Of a stretch of 60,889 nt of DNA, positions 51,466 through 59,703 are shown in pieces. Made by a program: the position numbers and the translations under genes. Position 1 is the first letter of the stretch. Every line of letters begins with the position of its first letter. A model generated the notes under the pieces. That model was not told where the DNA came from, did no database searches, and was given only the letters and a program-made list of their open reading frames with translations. Origin of the DNA: Myxococcales bacterium (lineage in GTDB: Bacteria > Myxococcota_A > Polyangia > Haliangiales > Haliangiaceae); NCBI GenBank assembly GCA_947483555.1, contig CANKMW010000053.1, forward strand, positions 1 through 60,889, in the 5' to 3' direction.

Positions 51466-52038
51466 ATGGCGGCCGTCGACACGCCTCCCGGCCTGGGTCT
51501 CGACGCGCTGGCCCACGGCTCGTTCGCCGCCCGCCGTGGGCCGCGGCGGCTGGCCGAGCTCGGGCTGCGCGTCACCCTGGTGATCGGCGTGGCCGCGATC
51601 GCGCTGGCGCTGCGCCGTCCCGACGCCGCGCCGGCCTCGACGTGCGTGGTCGGCGCGCTGACGATGATGGCGCTCACCGGCCTCGGCGTCGCCGTGCGCC
51701 GGGCCCAGGTCTCGATCGGGTCCGACGGCGTGAGCTGGGGCTGGGGCCGGTGGACGGTGCGCATGGACCGCGACCGCATCGTCAAGGTCGAGCTGTTCGA
51801 CGACGCCATCGCGCTGCGCCCGCGCCGCGGCTCGACCTGGTTCCTGTCGCGCCGCGACTGGGATCGCTTCGAGGCCATGCGGCGCGCCGTGGTCGCGGTC
51901 GGGCTGCCGGCCGACGAGCGCGCCCGCCGCGCCCCGCTCGCCGCCCGGTTGCAGAGCTACGGTCGCGTGCTCGACGCCATCATCGTCCTGGCGACGGCCA
52001 CCGTGGCGTTGCTGGCGCTGATCGCCGCCGGCCTGTGA
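51466..52038 (+). CDS. Small membrane protein with PH-like domain
   Basis: The product is 190 aa. The ATG is five bases after the glnD stop, so it is translated from the same message; the longer frame through glnD is a shadow. Two N-terminal membrane helices ('LGLRVTLVIGVAAIALAL', 'VVGALTMMALTGLGVAV') precede a PH-like beta segment ('VSIGSDGVSWGWGRWTVR', 'RDRIVKVELFDDAIALRPR') and one C-terminal helix ('IIVLATATVALLALIAAGL'). It is similar in plan to the protein at 40223-40708. No link with nitrogen control is known. Confidence 0.7.
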   Translation: MAAVDTPPGLGLDALAHGSFAARRGPRRLAELGLRVTLVIGVAAIALALRRPDAAPASTCVVGALTMMALTGLGVAVRRAQVSIGSDGVSWGWGRWTVRMDRDRIVKVELFDDAIALRPRRGSTWFLSRRDWDRFEAMRRAVVAVGLPADERARRAPLAARLQSYGRVLDAIIVLATATVALLALIAAGL

Positions 52039-52053
52039 GCGGCCGCCGCGGGT

Positions 52054-52254
52054 TCAGAGCGGGGCGCCCTGGCTGATCCACTCCATGATCACGATGTAGT
52101 CGGGATCGAGCGCGGTCAGGAAGGTCGCGTGGGCGTCGGCGACCGGGAGGTCGAACTGCAGGACCGACGCGGCGGAGCAGCTCGGGCCAGGGCAGCCGAG
52201 CGCGGCCGGGCGCGGGTAGGCGTAGCTGGAGCGGTGCTGGACGAGTAGGCGCAT
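52054..52254 (-). pseudogene. Hybrid remnant: transglutaminase-type N-terminus joined to cytochrome-like C-terminus
   Basis: An intact 66-codon frame. Residues 1-19 'MRLLVQHRSSYAYPRPAAL' match the start of bacterial transglutaminase-like (BTLCP) proteins ('HR..Y.Y..PV.LGP'), which are normally about 300 aa. From residue 21 the sequence changes to 'CPGPSCSAASVLQFDLPVAD' and ends 'DPDYIVIMEWISQGAPL', the usual ending of c-type cytochrome-like lipoprotein domains, but the CxxxxCH site has Ser for His. A deletion joining two genes is the simplest reading. It might also be a young small gene. It lies between glnD's partner and the sigma-factor gene, opposite to both. Confidence 0.45.
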
Positions 52255-52317
52255 CCTCGGAAAAGATCGTGCCCGGCTCAGGGGGCGGCGATAAGCGTAC
52301 GGGGCGCCAGACTGCGG

Positions 52318-52323
52318 TATCGT
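52318..52323 (+). promoter_or_regulatory. TANNNT box (TATCGT), 6 bases before GTG 52330
   Basis: TATCGT-GGGCCA-GTG. No ribosome binding site is present. It sits just inside the gap after the hybrid remnant's start. Confidence 0.45.
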
Positions 52324-52329
52324 GGGCCA

Positions 52330-53088
52330 GTGTCCGGGTGGAGCACCGAGGTCGATGCCAGCGCGCGCGCCCTGATCGCCGTCGTCGTGGATGGCGGGCC
52401 CGGCCGACTCCGCGCCTGGCAGACGCTCATGACCCAGATCGCGCCGGCGATCGAGAGCTGGGCGCGGGGCAGCCGCTTGCTGCGCCGTTGCCGGCTGGCC
52501 GGCGACGACGACGCGCGCGCGGTCATGGTCGACGTGCTCGAGCGCCTGGTGGCAAACGATCATGCCAACCTGCGCGCGTTCGTCGCGCGCGAGGAGTCGA
52601 TTCTCGACGATGACGACGAGCTCATGCGCGAGGTCGAGCGGCTGGGCCGGCTCGACGACGAGCCGGCGGTGGTCGACGTCGACGAGGCCACCGGCACACC
52701 CGTGCGGGCGTGGCTGCTCCGCCTGACCGACTACGCGGCGCGCGACCACGTGCGACGGCGGTTCGGCTGGGGTGCCGGTGGCGCCACCAAGCGCGACCTG
52801 CACACCGACGCGACCCCGCTCGACGGCGCCCCGGAACCGGCGGCGCGGCCACCGCTGACCGACCGGCTGAGCGTGTCGAAGCTGGTCGGCGACGTGCTGG
52901 CGTACATGGCGACGTTCCCCGAGGCGATGCGCGCCGCGGTGCTGCTGTGGCTCGACGACCAGAGCTTCGACGAGATCGCTGCGGAGCTAGCGCTGGCGGA
53001 CGCCGACAAGGCACGCGCGCTGGTCCGCGCCGGGCAGGCGCGCCTGCGTGAACGTTTCCGCGGTCAGGCGCCGCTGTTCACGGGATGA
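52330..53088 (+). CDS. ECF-like RNA polymerase sigma factor
   Basis: The product is 252 aa from GTG. The helical N-terminal part ('RLRAWQTLMTQIAPAIESWA', 'DDARAVMVDVLERLVANDHA') matches sigma region 2 with the usual aspartates. 'VRAWLLRLTDYAARDHVRRR' is the region 2.4-like end. A region 4 helix-turn-helix closes the protein ('FPEAMRAAVLLWLDDQSFDE', 'IAAELALADADKARALVRAG'). It belongs to the divergent ECF group found in myxobacteria next to zinc-finger kinases. The convergent gene at 53078 carries just such a zinc finger but no kinase. It probably recruits polymerase to envelope-stress or regulatory genes. Confidence 0.75.
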   Translation: MSGWSTEVDASARALIAVVVDGGPGRLRAWQTLMTQIAPAIESWARGSRLLRRCRLAGDDDARAVMVDVLERLVANDHANLRAFVAREESILDDDDELMREVERLGRLDDEPAVVDVDEATGTPVRAWLLRLTDYAARDHVRRRFGWGAGGATKRDLHTDATPLDGAPEPAARPPLTDRLSVSKLVGDVLAYMATFPEAMRAAVLLWLDDQSFDEIAAELALADADKARALVRAGQARLRERFRGQAPLFTG

Positions 53089-53308
53089 CGGCGAGCCGCG
53101 GGTCGCGCGAGCCAGGACCGACGTCACCGTCGGGGGCGGGGTCGGGTCGTAGGGCGCGGTCGACGACGGGAAGCGCATCGGGGGCCGGGCCGGCCGGCGC
53201 CTCGACACCGGCCAGCGTCGCCAGGCGGCGACACGACGCGCAGCTGGCCAGGTGGGCCAGGCTGGCGGCGTCGTGTGCCAGCAGTTCGTCGATCGTCGGG
53301 TGAGTCAT
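53078..53308 (-). CDS. Short zinc-finger (anti-sigma-like) protein, probably truncated relative of a kinase
   Basis: The product is 76 aa. 'MTHPTIDELLAHDAASLAHL' then 'ASCASCRRLATLAG' gives H19...C23xxC26, the zinc-binding anti-sigma (ZAS-like) pattern. The spacing and flanking residues are the same as in the WD40 kinase encoded at 56163-59672 (H19, C23, C26, then a Pro/Asp linker with 'DR'). Here the frame ends before any kinase domain. It overlaps the 3' end of the sigma gene by 11 bp, tail to tail. It may be a genuine small anti-sigma or a decayed remnant. Confidence 0.55.
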   Translation of the reverse strand: MTHPTIDELLAHDAASLAHLASCASCRRLATLAGVEAPAGPAPDALPVVDRALRPDPAPDGDVGPGSRDPRLAVIP

Positions 53309-53368
53309 CCCGCGCGTCCCAGCGTTCGTGAACGGCGCGGAATCGGCATCGGGCCTCGCCCGGACAAC

Positions 53369-54127
53369 TCAGCGATCGAACGCGTAGCCGACCTCGAGCG
53401 CGAGGTAGACATCGCCGTTGTCCGCGGTCGGGATGATGCCGAGCTCGGCGCCGATGGTGAACGGACCGAGCGGTGGGATGGCCTCGTGCCATGACAGCAC
53501 GCCACCGAGAGATCCGCTCGACAGGTGGTACAGCGCATAGAGCTCGCGCACGCGGTGGTCGCGGAACCCGCCGACCGAGTGATACTGGAAGCCACCGACG
53601 GCGGTCGCGCTCACTCCGCCGCTCTCCGTGGCCATCGGATCGTCGGGCGCCGGGACGTAAAGGCCCTTGAGCCCGCCGGCGAGGATCAGGGCCTTGCGCA
53701 TCACGGTCTTGTTCGAGGTCACGGTGCGCATGCCTCCGGACGGCGCGCCCGACCACGTGTCCCACCCCACGCCGTAGCGGTCCCACAGCACCAGACCGCC
53801 GAGCGCATCGAGCTGATTCACGCTGCCGACGTCGACGCGAAGGCGGGTGGACAGCCACAGCGGCCCGAGCTTCCGGTCGGCGCGCGCGAACGCGCTGACG
53901 CTGCCGCCGATCGCGTACCCGGCCGCCAGCTCGAAGCTGATCGGCGCCGGCTGCAGGCAGGCCGCCAGCTGGTCGTGAGTCGGCGCGGCCGCGAGCGCCG
54001 CCTCCTTGCAGACCAGCGGTTGCCCGGCGTGGGCCGCGCCGGCCGACGTCGCGGTGACCACGGCGCATGCCAGCGCGGCGGCGCGGATGGACGAGGTTGA
54101 GTTCCGGGGCCGAGACGAGCTCTTCAT
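53369..54127 (-). CDS. Secreted outer-membrane-like protein of unknown function
   Basis: The product is 252 aa with GGAAGGA seven bases before ATG 54127; upstream frame residues are discarded. Signal peptide 'AAALACAVVTATSAGAAHA'. Two Cys near the mature N-terminus ('LVCKEAALAAA', 'AACLQPAP') may pair. Strands such as 'ISFELAAGYAIGGSVSAF', 'LWLSTRLRVDVGS' and the end 'DVYLALEVGYAF' fit a beta barrel. The gene is divergent from the lipoprotein at 54232, sharing a 104-bp control region. Confidence 0.7.
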   Translation of the reverse strand: MKSSSRPRNSTSSIRAAALACAVVTATSAGAAHAGQPLVCKEAALAAAPTHDQLAACLQPAPISFELAAGYAIGGSVSAFARADRKLGPLWLSTRLRVDVGSVNQLDALGGLVLWDRYGVGWDTWSGAPSGGMRTVTSNKTVMRKALILAGGLKGLYVPAPDDPMATESGGVSATAVGGFQYHSVGGFRDHRVRELYALYHLSSGSLGGVLSWHEAIPPLGPFTIGAELGIIPTADNGDVYLALEVGYAFDR

Positions 54128-54231
54128 GACGATCCTTCCGGGTGGTTCGCGGATCAACACGGGCCTGGCGACCGGGACGTCAGGTGTTTCTTTCGCCTGA
54201 CGCCCCGCTCGCACGCTTCGTGTTGCCGCTC

Positions 54232-54852
54232 ATGAACCAATCAGCTGGTGTCGTTCCTGATCCCTCGCGTCGCGGCCGTCTCCTCCTCGCCGCATGCGCG
54301 CTTTCGCTCCTCGGTGGCTGCTTCTCGCTGTTCCCCATGCCCGGGACCGGGAAGAAGCCGGGGCCGCCGGCCAAGGCCGAGGTCGACGGCAAGGTGTTCG
54401 GGACCGGCACGCTGGTCGTCGACGAGTGGGCGGTGACGCTGCTCGTCGATCCGGCGACGGTGGCAATGTCGAACACGGCGGAGAAGCTGCGCGTCACGAG
54501 CGGTAAGGGGACGCCCGACCCGATCCACGGCGGGTTCGAGCTCGTGATGTGGCGCAAGCAGCCCGGCCAGACCCCGCAGAGCGTCCTGGTCGACGAGCTG
54601 AAGAAGCTCAACGTTGGACGCGAGTCGGGCAACCACAAGGCCTTGTTCGCGTCGTTCGACGTCCCGGCGATCGAGGATCAGGTGGGCCAGGGTCCATTCG
54701 GCGTGTTCAAGGTCGCCCAGCAGGGCAACTGCATCTTCGAGCTCATCCTCTTCGCGCCCGACATCGAGCAGCTCGTGCGCCTCGAGCTCGCGACCCGTGC
54801 CGGGATCCTCGCCAAGGTCGGCAAGACGCCGATGCCGCCGGCATGCCAGTGA
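54232..54852 (+). CDS. Lipoprotein of unknown function
   Basis: The product is 206 aa; ATG 54232 gives 'RRGRLLLAACALSLLGGC' (Cys30). The mature chain is beta-rich ('VFGTGTLVVDEWAVTLLVD', 'GVFKVAQQGNCIFELILFA') with a second Cys near the middle and one at the end ('MPPACQ'). The longer frame from 54142 runs through an unlikely basic stretch. Its stop overlaps the next ATG by 10 bp (ATGCCAGTGA), so the two lipoproteins are co-translated. No family was recognised. Confidence 0.75.
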   Translation: MNQSAGVVPDPSRRGRLLLAACALSLLGGCFSLFPMPGTGKKPGPPAKAEVDGKVFGTGTLVVDEWAVTLLVDPATVAMSNTAEKLRVTSGKGTPDPIHGGFELVMWRKQPGQTPQSVLVDELKKLNVGRESGNHKALFASFDVPAIEDQVGQGPFGVFKVAQQGNCIFELILFAPDIEQLVRLELATRAGILAKVGKTPMPPACQ

Positions 54853-55577
54853 GCCGGGTCGCCGCGTTGTCAGCACTGGCCGCGGTCACGGGGTGCGGGC
54901 TCGGCGTCGGGCCGTACCAGCCGCGGCGCGATTCCTACGCGACCGCCGGCGGTGCCAGGCCGACCCTCGACTTCAGCGACGTGGATCGACGCGCGGCCCA
55001 CCAGGCGGCGAAGCGGCTGACGCTGCCCGAACGCGGCGGCGGCGATACGCCGATGTACGCCTTCGGCGGCGGCTACTACGTCGGGGTCAAGCAGGGCGTC
55101 AGCCAGACCCGCAGCGGCGACGCGGCCTGGTCGGGGAACCTGTACGCGTTCGAGCCTCACGCCGGGTTCTTTCACACGTTGCTCGCCGATCGCCTGACGC
55201 TGGCGACCAGCGTGCTGGCGGTTGGCTACGGGACCGGCGACGACTCCAGCGCTGCCGTTTCACGCTACATCGCCGGCGGGGTCGAGCTGGCGGCCAAGGT
55301 CGGCGTGACCGGCTCGCTGGCGCTGCGCCTGGCGGCGGGCCGGTTGCACGGCAGCGCTCGCTACGACGACGGTGCGGCGATGGGCGACTCGGCGCCGGTC
55401 GGGGCATGGCGCGGCGCCGCTGGCCTCGACTGGGTGATGATGCGCATCCGCGGCAACGATCTCGTGCTCACGACCGAGGTCCAGCAGGCGCGCACCGGCG
55501 AGGTCACGCTGCTGGCGCAGCCGCGCTCGATCGACGCGCGCGCCCTGATGTTCGAGCTGGTCCTGGTCGGGATCTGA
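54843..55577 (+). CDS. Lipoprotein with beta-barrel-like mature part
   Basis: The product is 244 aa. Signal 'RVAALSALAAVTGC' (Cys18), then 'GLGVGPYQPRRDSYATAGG'. Tyr/Gly-rich strands follow ('MYAFGGGYYVGVKQGV', 'LTLATSVLAVGYGTGDDS', 'GVTGSLALRLAAGRLHG'). It probably sits at the outer membrane together with the product of the preceding, overlapping gene. No family was recognised. Confidence 0.75.
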   Translation: MPVSRVAALSALAAVTGCGLGVGPYQPRRDSYATAGGARPTLDFSDVDRRAAHQAAKRLTLPERGGGDTPMYAFGGGYYVGVKQGVSQTRSGDAAWSGNLYAFEPHAGFFHTLLADRLTLATSVLAVGYGTGDDSSAAVSRYIAGGVELAAKVGVTGSLALRLAAGRLHGSARYDDGAAMGDSAPVGAWRGAAGLDWVMMRIRGNDLVLTTEVQQARTGEVTLLAQPRSIDARALMFELVLVGI

Positions 55578-55602
55578 GATGCGCCTCGACGCGCGCGCAG
55601 GT

Positions 55603-55608
55603 TACAAT
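55603..55608 (+). promoter_or_regulatory. TANNNT box (TACAAT), 7 bases before ATG 55616
   Basis: TACAAT-CGTCGCG-ATG, the same hexamer as at 11562. No ribosome binding site is present. Confidence 0.5.
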
Positions 55609-55615
55609 CGTCGCG

Positions 55616-56239
55616 ATGTGGCGCCTCCTGGTCTGCGCGCTCGCCACGACGGTCTCCACCGGTGGGCAGGCGAGTGGGGAGCCTCCGCCGCCTGCCGCCC
55701 GCTGCCGGGCACCGGGCGAAACCTTCTCCGTGCTGCGCGGGGACCTTGCGCCGGGACGAGCATGCGGCTCGCTGGTGGTGACGACGGATGCGAGCGACAC
55801 GCGCCTCTACCTCGGCGGCCTCTACCGCCATCACTCCATCGCCCGGGTCGCGTGGCGCGAGCCGATACGGGCTCCGTTCGAGGTGTCGCTGGAATGGCAG
55901 CTCGTCACGCCCGGTCGGTGGGCGCTCGAGCTCGACGGGCTCGGCGTCGTCGTGCTCCTCAGCTCCGATCGTCTCGGGTTCTTCATCGACGACGCCCAGA
56001 TGATGGGGACCATGTTCGCAGACCTCCCGGGTGTGGGCGGCCCCGGGCGCCGCGCGATCACTCTCCGGCGCACGACCCGGGAGATCGTGGTCGTCGTCGA
56101 CGGAAGCGAGGTGGGGCGCAAGGCGGTCGACGCACCTGGGCCCGGCATGCTCGTCGTCGGCCTCAGGGGGGCGCCCGGCCACCGGTCGCGCGCGGAGATC
56201 CGGAGCTTCTCGGTGCGCCGGTTGCCGCCGCCGCCGTGA
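55616..56239 (+). CDS. Secreted beta-sandwich protein (lectin/LamG-like fold possible)
   Basis: The product is 207 aa. Signal peptide 'MWRLLVCALATTVSTGGQAS'. The mature part has two Cys ('ARCRAPG', 'RACGSLVV') and regular strands ('FEVSLEWQLVTPGRWALEL', 'VVVLLSSDRLGFFIDDAQM', 'TTREIVVVVDGSEVGRK'). This layout resembles concanavalin-like jelly-roll domains with the 'V..DG..V' turn, but no family is assigned. The 3' end overlaps the convergent WD40 kinase gene by 77 bp, so one of the two stops is in the other's coding sequence. Confidence 0.65.
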   Translation: MWRLLVCALATTVSTGGQASGEPPPPAARCRAPGETFSVLRGDLAPGRACGSLVVTTDASDTRLYLGGLYRHHSIARVAWREPIRAPFEVSLEWQLVTPGRWALELDGLGVVVLLSSDRLGFFIDDAQMMGTMFADLPGVGGPGRRAITLRRTTREIVVVVDGSEVGRKAVDAPGPGMLVVGLRGAPGHRSRAEIRSFSVRRLPPPP

Positions 56240-59200
56240 CGCAACCCGGCTCGGATCGTCCGAGCAGCGCGAGCGTGCGACACGCTCGACCCAGGGCGTC
56301 GACCGGTCGGAGGGGATGTAGCCGGAGCACGCCGCTGGTGTGGCCGACGGCGAGCTGACGACCGTCGGCGGAGAAGGAAAGCGCGCTGACGGCGCCGGCG
56401 CCGGCGGCGGGGAGCTCGAGCACAGCGCCGGCGGCGGCCGAGAGATCGAGGACGCGCACGACGCCGTCGGAGTCGCCGATGGCGAGCGAGGTCGAGTCGG
56501 GCGAGAGCGCCGCGACGGTCAGCGGGCGCGGCGCTGTGGCGACGCGCCGAGCGCCGACCCCGGGGTCGTGAAGGAAGACGTCCCCGCTCGAACCGACGGT
56601 GGCCACCCGCGTGCCGCTCTGGGAGACGGCCACGACGCGGCCGTCGAGCGCGCCGCCGTCGTCGAGCGACGGGACCGTCAGCACCGCGGTGCCGCCGCCG
56701 AATCGCGCCGCGAGCAACCGCGTCGATCCGGCGAACGCGATCGTGAACACGGCGCGGCCCACATCATCGAGCCCGGGGAGGATGCGTTCGGCGACGACCG
56801 CCCGACGTGACGGATCCCAGAGCTCCACGCTTCCGGTGACGTGGATGGCCGCCAGCAAGGCCCCATCGGGGGTGAACGCCACGGCGGTGACCGGTGGCGC
56901 CGCGCGCGGTCGCAGCGAGATGATCGGCGCGGTCGTGCCGACCAGGGCGACGAAGAGCTCGCCGTCGGTGCGGCCGACCGCGACTCGCCGCCCGTCCGGC
57001 GACATCGCCAGCGCGCTGATCGCCGTGCCCGACGGAGCCAGCGGAGCCCCAGCCGAGAGACGTCCGTCCGCATCGAGCTCGAAGAAGTAGGGCACGCCGT
57101 CGACGCCGCCCACCACCACGCGCCCGGCGCCGGTGGCGATCGCCACCGCCTCGCTGCCGATGCGCGCCGAGCTCGACCTCGCGCCCGCTTGGTCCCAGAC
57201 CAGCACGCGGCCGTCGAGCCCGGCCGAGATCAGGTGCTGCCGCGCCTCGACGAGGCCGCTCACCTCGCTGCCGTGGCCCACGAGGACGCCGGCCTCGTCG
57301 GCGCGGGCGTCGACCAGCCACGCCGCGCTCTCGGTCGCCACCGCGATGCGCTGATCCGGACCGATCGCGATCACCTCCACCGCCAGGCCGGGCGGCCCCT
57401 CGAGCGCGCGAACCGGCGCGAGCAGCTCGAGGTCGACGAGCTCGACGCGTCCGGGTCGCGCCGACCAGACGCTCTCGCCAGCGACGTGGCCCGGCCCGAA
57501 CATCATCTCGGTGGGAGGCTCGGCCGCCGTGACATCCACGACGAGCGCGGCGACGCCGCCGCCGCGCTCGACCACCAGGAACCGCCCCGACGCGCTGTAT
57601 GCGAGCCGCGCGCCGGTGCGCGCCGACGATGCCGCCGCCAGCGGGATGCGGCGCCGTACGGCTGCGCCGGTGACGTCGTGGAGCTCGACACCGCCGGCGT
57701 CGAGGAGCGCGAGCCGGGAACCATCGGGTGACATGGCAAGCGCGATCACCGCACCGGTCGGGACGCGCGTGAGGGGGCGTCCGGCGCCGTCCCACAGCCC
57801 GACCTCGCCGGAGGTCGTCGCCACGGCGAGGCGATCGGCGGCGCTCGCGAGGGCGACCGCCGGCGCCGCGAGCTCCACGCGCCGGATCTCGGCACCGCTC
57901 GGATCGACGAAGGAGATGGCGCGCCCCGCCAGCACGAGGGTGCCGTCGGCGAGGAACGCCGCGCCCGCGAGGTGGCCATCATGGTCGAGGGTCAGGGGCC
58001 TGTCCTGAGCGAGTCCCCGCAGGGGCGAGTCGAAGGGGCGCCCGTCGACGCCGACCGGCCACAGCTGGGCCTGGGCTGGCGACCGCGCCCACGTCAGCAG
58101 GCGCGCACCGTCGGGCGAGAACGCCAGCTCGTCCACAGCGAAGTGGGCGCCGCCGGCGGCCACCGTCGCGAGGTGCTGCCCCGATCGGCCGTCCCAGAGG
58201 TGGACGCTGTGATCACCGGACGACCGACCGGCCAGACGGGATCCGTCGGGCGAGAACGCGAACGCTCCGAGCGCCGCGGTGTGTCCTTCGAGGACGACGG
58301 CGGCCGCCCCAGCGACGGCGTCGTGGAGACCCTGGCGCGCCTCGTCGACCGGCGGCTCGCCGGCAGCGATCGCGGGCGCGACCGCCGCCACCGCAAGCGC
58401 GAGCGCTTCATCGCGTCGCGTCGGAAGCAGCGCGAGACGGCTCGCCGCGACCCCCATGCCGCGACGCAGCTCGGTCCGGGACGCGCGCTCGTTGGCCTCG
58501 GCGCGGCGCTGGGCCGCATGCGCGGCGTTTCCGGATCGCGTCACGCGCACCGCGCTCACGATCCCGACCCCGGCGAGAAGCGCCGCGGCCACGGCCGCCA
58601 CCGCCAGCGGCGCGCGGTACCGCCTGGCGAAGTGGCGGAGGATCTCGCCCGGCGAGTAGCGGCGGCTCTGGACCAGCTGGCCGGTCTGAAAGCGCCGCAG
58701 CTCTTCGGCCAGATCGCGCGCCGTCGCGAAGCGATCGGCCGGTGCGCGCGCCATCGCCCGCCCGACGATGTCGCACAGGGCCGGCGCCACCGATGGTGCG
58801 ACCGCGGACAGTGGCGGCGGTGGCTCGGCGAGCAGGCGGGTTCGTACTTGCGCGGTGTCGAGCGCGGCGTAGGGCGGCGTGCCGGCGAGGGTGTGATAGA
58901 GCGTGGCGCCGAGCGAGTACACGTCCATGCGCGGATCGGGGGCCGTGCCCAGCGCCTGCTCCGGTGGCATGTATTGCGGGGTTCCGACGCCGAGCTGGGT
59001 GAGTCCGTCGGCGACCTCGGCGAGCGACGCGCTCGTCGGCGCGGCCTCGCGTGCCCGCAGGTCAGTGCCGAGGCCCCAGTCGATGACCACGGTCTCGCCG
59101 AACGAGCCGACGAGGACGTTGGCCGGCTTGAGGTCGCGATGCACGATGCCCTGGTCGTGCGCGTAGGCCACGGCCTCGCAGACCGCGGTCACGTGGGGCA

Positions 59201-59672
59201 GGAGGCCGAGGCGAGCTTCGGGCGTGGTGCGGCGGGCGATCTCGTCGGAGAGCGGGGCGCCGCGCACCAGCGGCATGGCGTAGAATGGCTCACCGTCGGC
59301 GAAACGGCCCACCTCGTACACCCCGACGATGGCCGGGTGCTGGAGCCGTGCCGTCAACAGCGCCTCGCGCTCGAACCTCGCGCGAAGCTCGCGGCCGCGC
59401 GGCTGCTTGATGACGACCTCTCGTCCGATGCGGACATCGTGGGCGCGGAAGAGGTGCCCCATGGCGCCACTGCCTTCGCCGAGCGCGCACCAGTCTGCAT
59501 AGCGGCCCCGGTCGATGACGTCGGCGGGGAAGGCGTCGTCGGGCTCCGGCGAGCGCGGCGATGCCGGATCGTCGGCGAGCGAGACCACGCGGCGGCACGC
59601 GGGGCAGGTCTCGAGGTGTGCCTTCGCGGCTTCGCCGCCGCCAAGGAGCTCCTCGACTGGCGGATGGATCAT
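56163..59672 (-). CDS. Zinc-finger Ser/Thr kinase with transmembrane helix and WD40 propeller
   Basis: The product is 1169 aa. 'MIHPPVEELLGGGEAAKAHL' leads into a ZAS-like finger H19/C23/C26. The kinase domain (about 58-330) has 'CALGEGSGAMGHLFRAHD', K89, 'GIVHRDLKPANVLVG', 'VVIDWGLGTDL' (DWG for DFG, common in this group), 'GTPQYMPPEQALG' and 'DPRMDVYSLGATLYHTLAGT'. One membrane helix follows near 350-370 ('LAVAAVAAALLAGVGIVSAV'). The external part is a series of WD40-like blades ('LGAFAFSPDGSRLAGRSSGD', 'VHLWDGRSG', 'AFTPDGALLAAIHVTG'), so the propeller is periplasmic. Such kinases usually pair with an ECF sigma; the sigma at 52330 is the nearest. A TACTTT box ends ten bases before the ATG, in a 31-bp divergent gap. 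Confidence 0.9.
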   Translation of the reverse strand: MIHPPVEELLGGGEAAKAHLETCPACRRVVSLADDPASPRSPEPDDAFPADVIDRGRYADWCALGEGSGAMGHLFRAHDVRIGREVVIKQPRGRELRARFEREALLTARLQHPAIVGVYEVGRFADGEPFYAMPLVRGAPLSDEIARRTTPEARLGLLPHVTAVCEAVAYAHDQGIVHRDLKPANVLVGSFGETVVIDWGLGTDLRAREAAPTSASLAEVADGLTQLGVGTPQYMPPEQALGTAPDPRMDVYSLGATLYHTLAGTPPYAALDTAQVRTRLLAEPPPPLSAVAPSVAPALCDIVGRAMARAPADRFATARDLAEELRRFQTGQLVQSRRYSPGEILRHFARRYRAPLAVAAVAAALLAGVGIVSAVRVTRSGNAAHAAQRRAEANERASRTELRRGMGVAASRLALLPTRRDEALALAVAAVAPAIAAGEPPVDEARQGLHDAVAGAAAVVLEGHTAALGAFAFSPDGSRLAGRSSGDHSVHLWDGRSGQHLATVAAGGAHFAVDELAFSPDGARLLTWARSPAQAQLWPVGVDGRPFDSPLRGLAQDRPLTLDHDGHLAGAAFLADGTLVLAGRAISFVDPSGAEIRRVELAAPAVALASAADRLAVATTSGEVGLWDGAGRPLTRVPTGAVIALAMSPDGSRLALLDAGGVELHDVTGAAVRRRIPLAAASSARTGARLAYSASGRFLVVERGGGVAALVVDVTAAEPPTEMMFGPGHVAGESVWSARPGRVELVDLELLAPVRALEGPPGLAVEVIAIGPDQRIAVATESAAWLVDARADEAGVLVGHGSEVSGLVEARQHLISAGLDGRVLVWDQAGARSSSARIGSEAVAIATGAGRVVVGGVDGVPYFFELDADGRLSAGAPLAPSGTAISALAMSPDGRRVAVGRTDGELFVALVGTTAPIISLRPRAAPPVTAVAFTPDGALLAAIHVTGSVELWDPSRRAVVAERILPGLDDVGRAVFTIAFAGSTRLLAARFGGGTAVLTVPSLDDGGALDGRVVAVSQSGTRVATVGSSGDVFLHDPGVGARRVATAPRPLTVAALSPDSTSLAIGDSDGVVRVLDLSAAAGAVLELPAAGAGAVSALSFSADGRQLAVGHTSGVLRLHPLRPVDALGRACRTLALLGRSEPGCVTAAAATGAPRSSGSPRATGGRAPP

Positions 59673-59703
59673 CGACCGCGCGAAAGTAGCACGCAGCCGT
59701 GGC

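Noticed and set aside
53124..54068. Minus-strand 314-codon frame overlapping the outer-membrane-like gene
   Set aside because: Arg-rich shadow in another frame; the 252-residue frame has a signal peptide and ribosome site.
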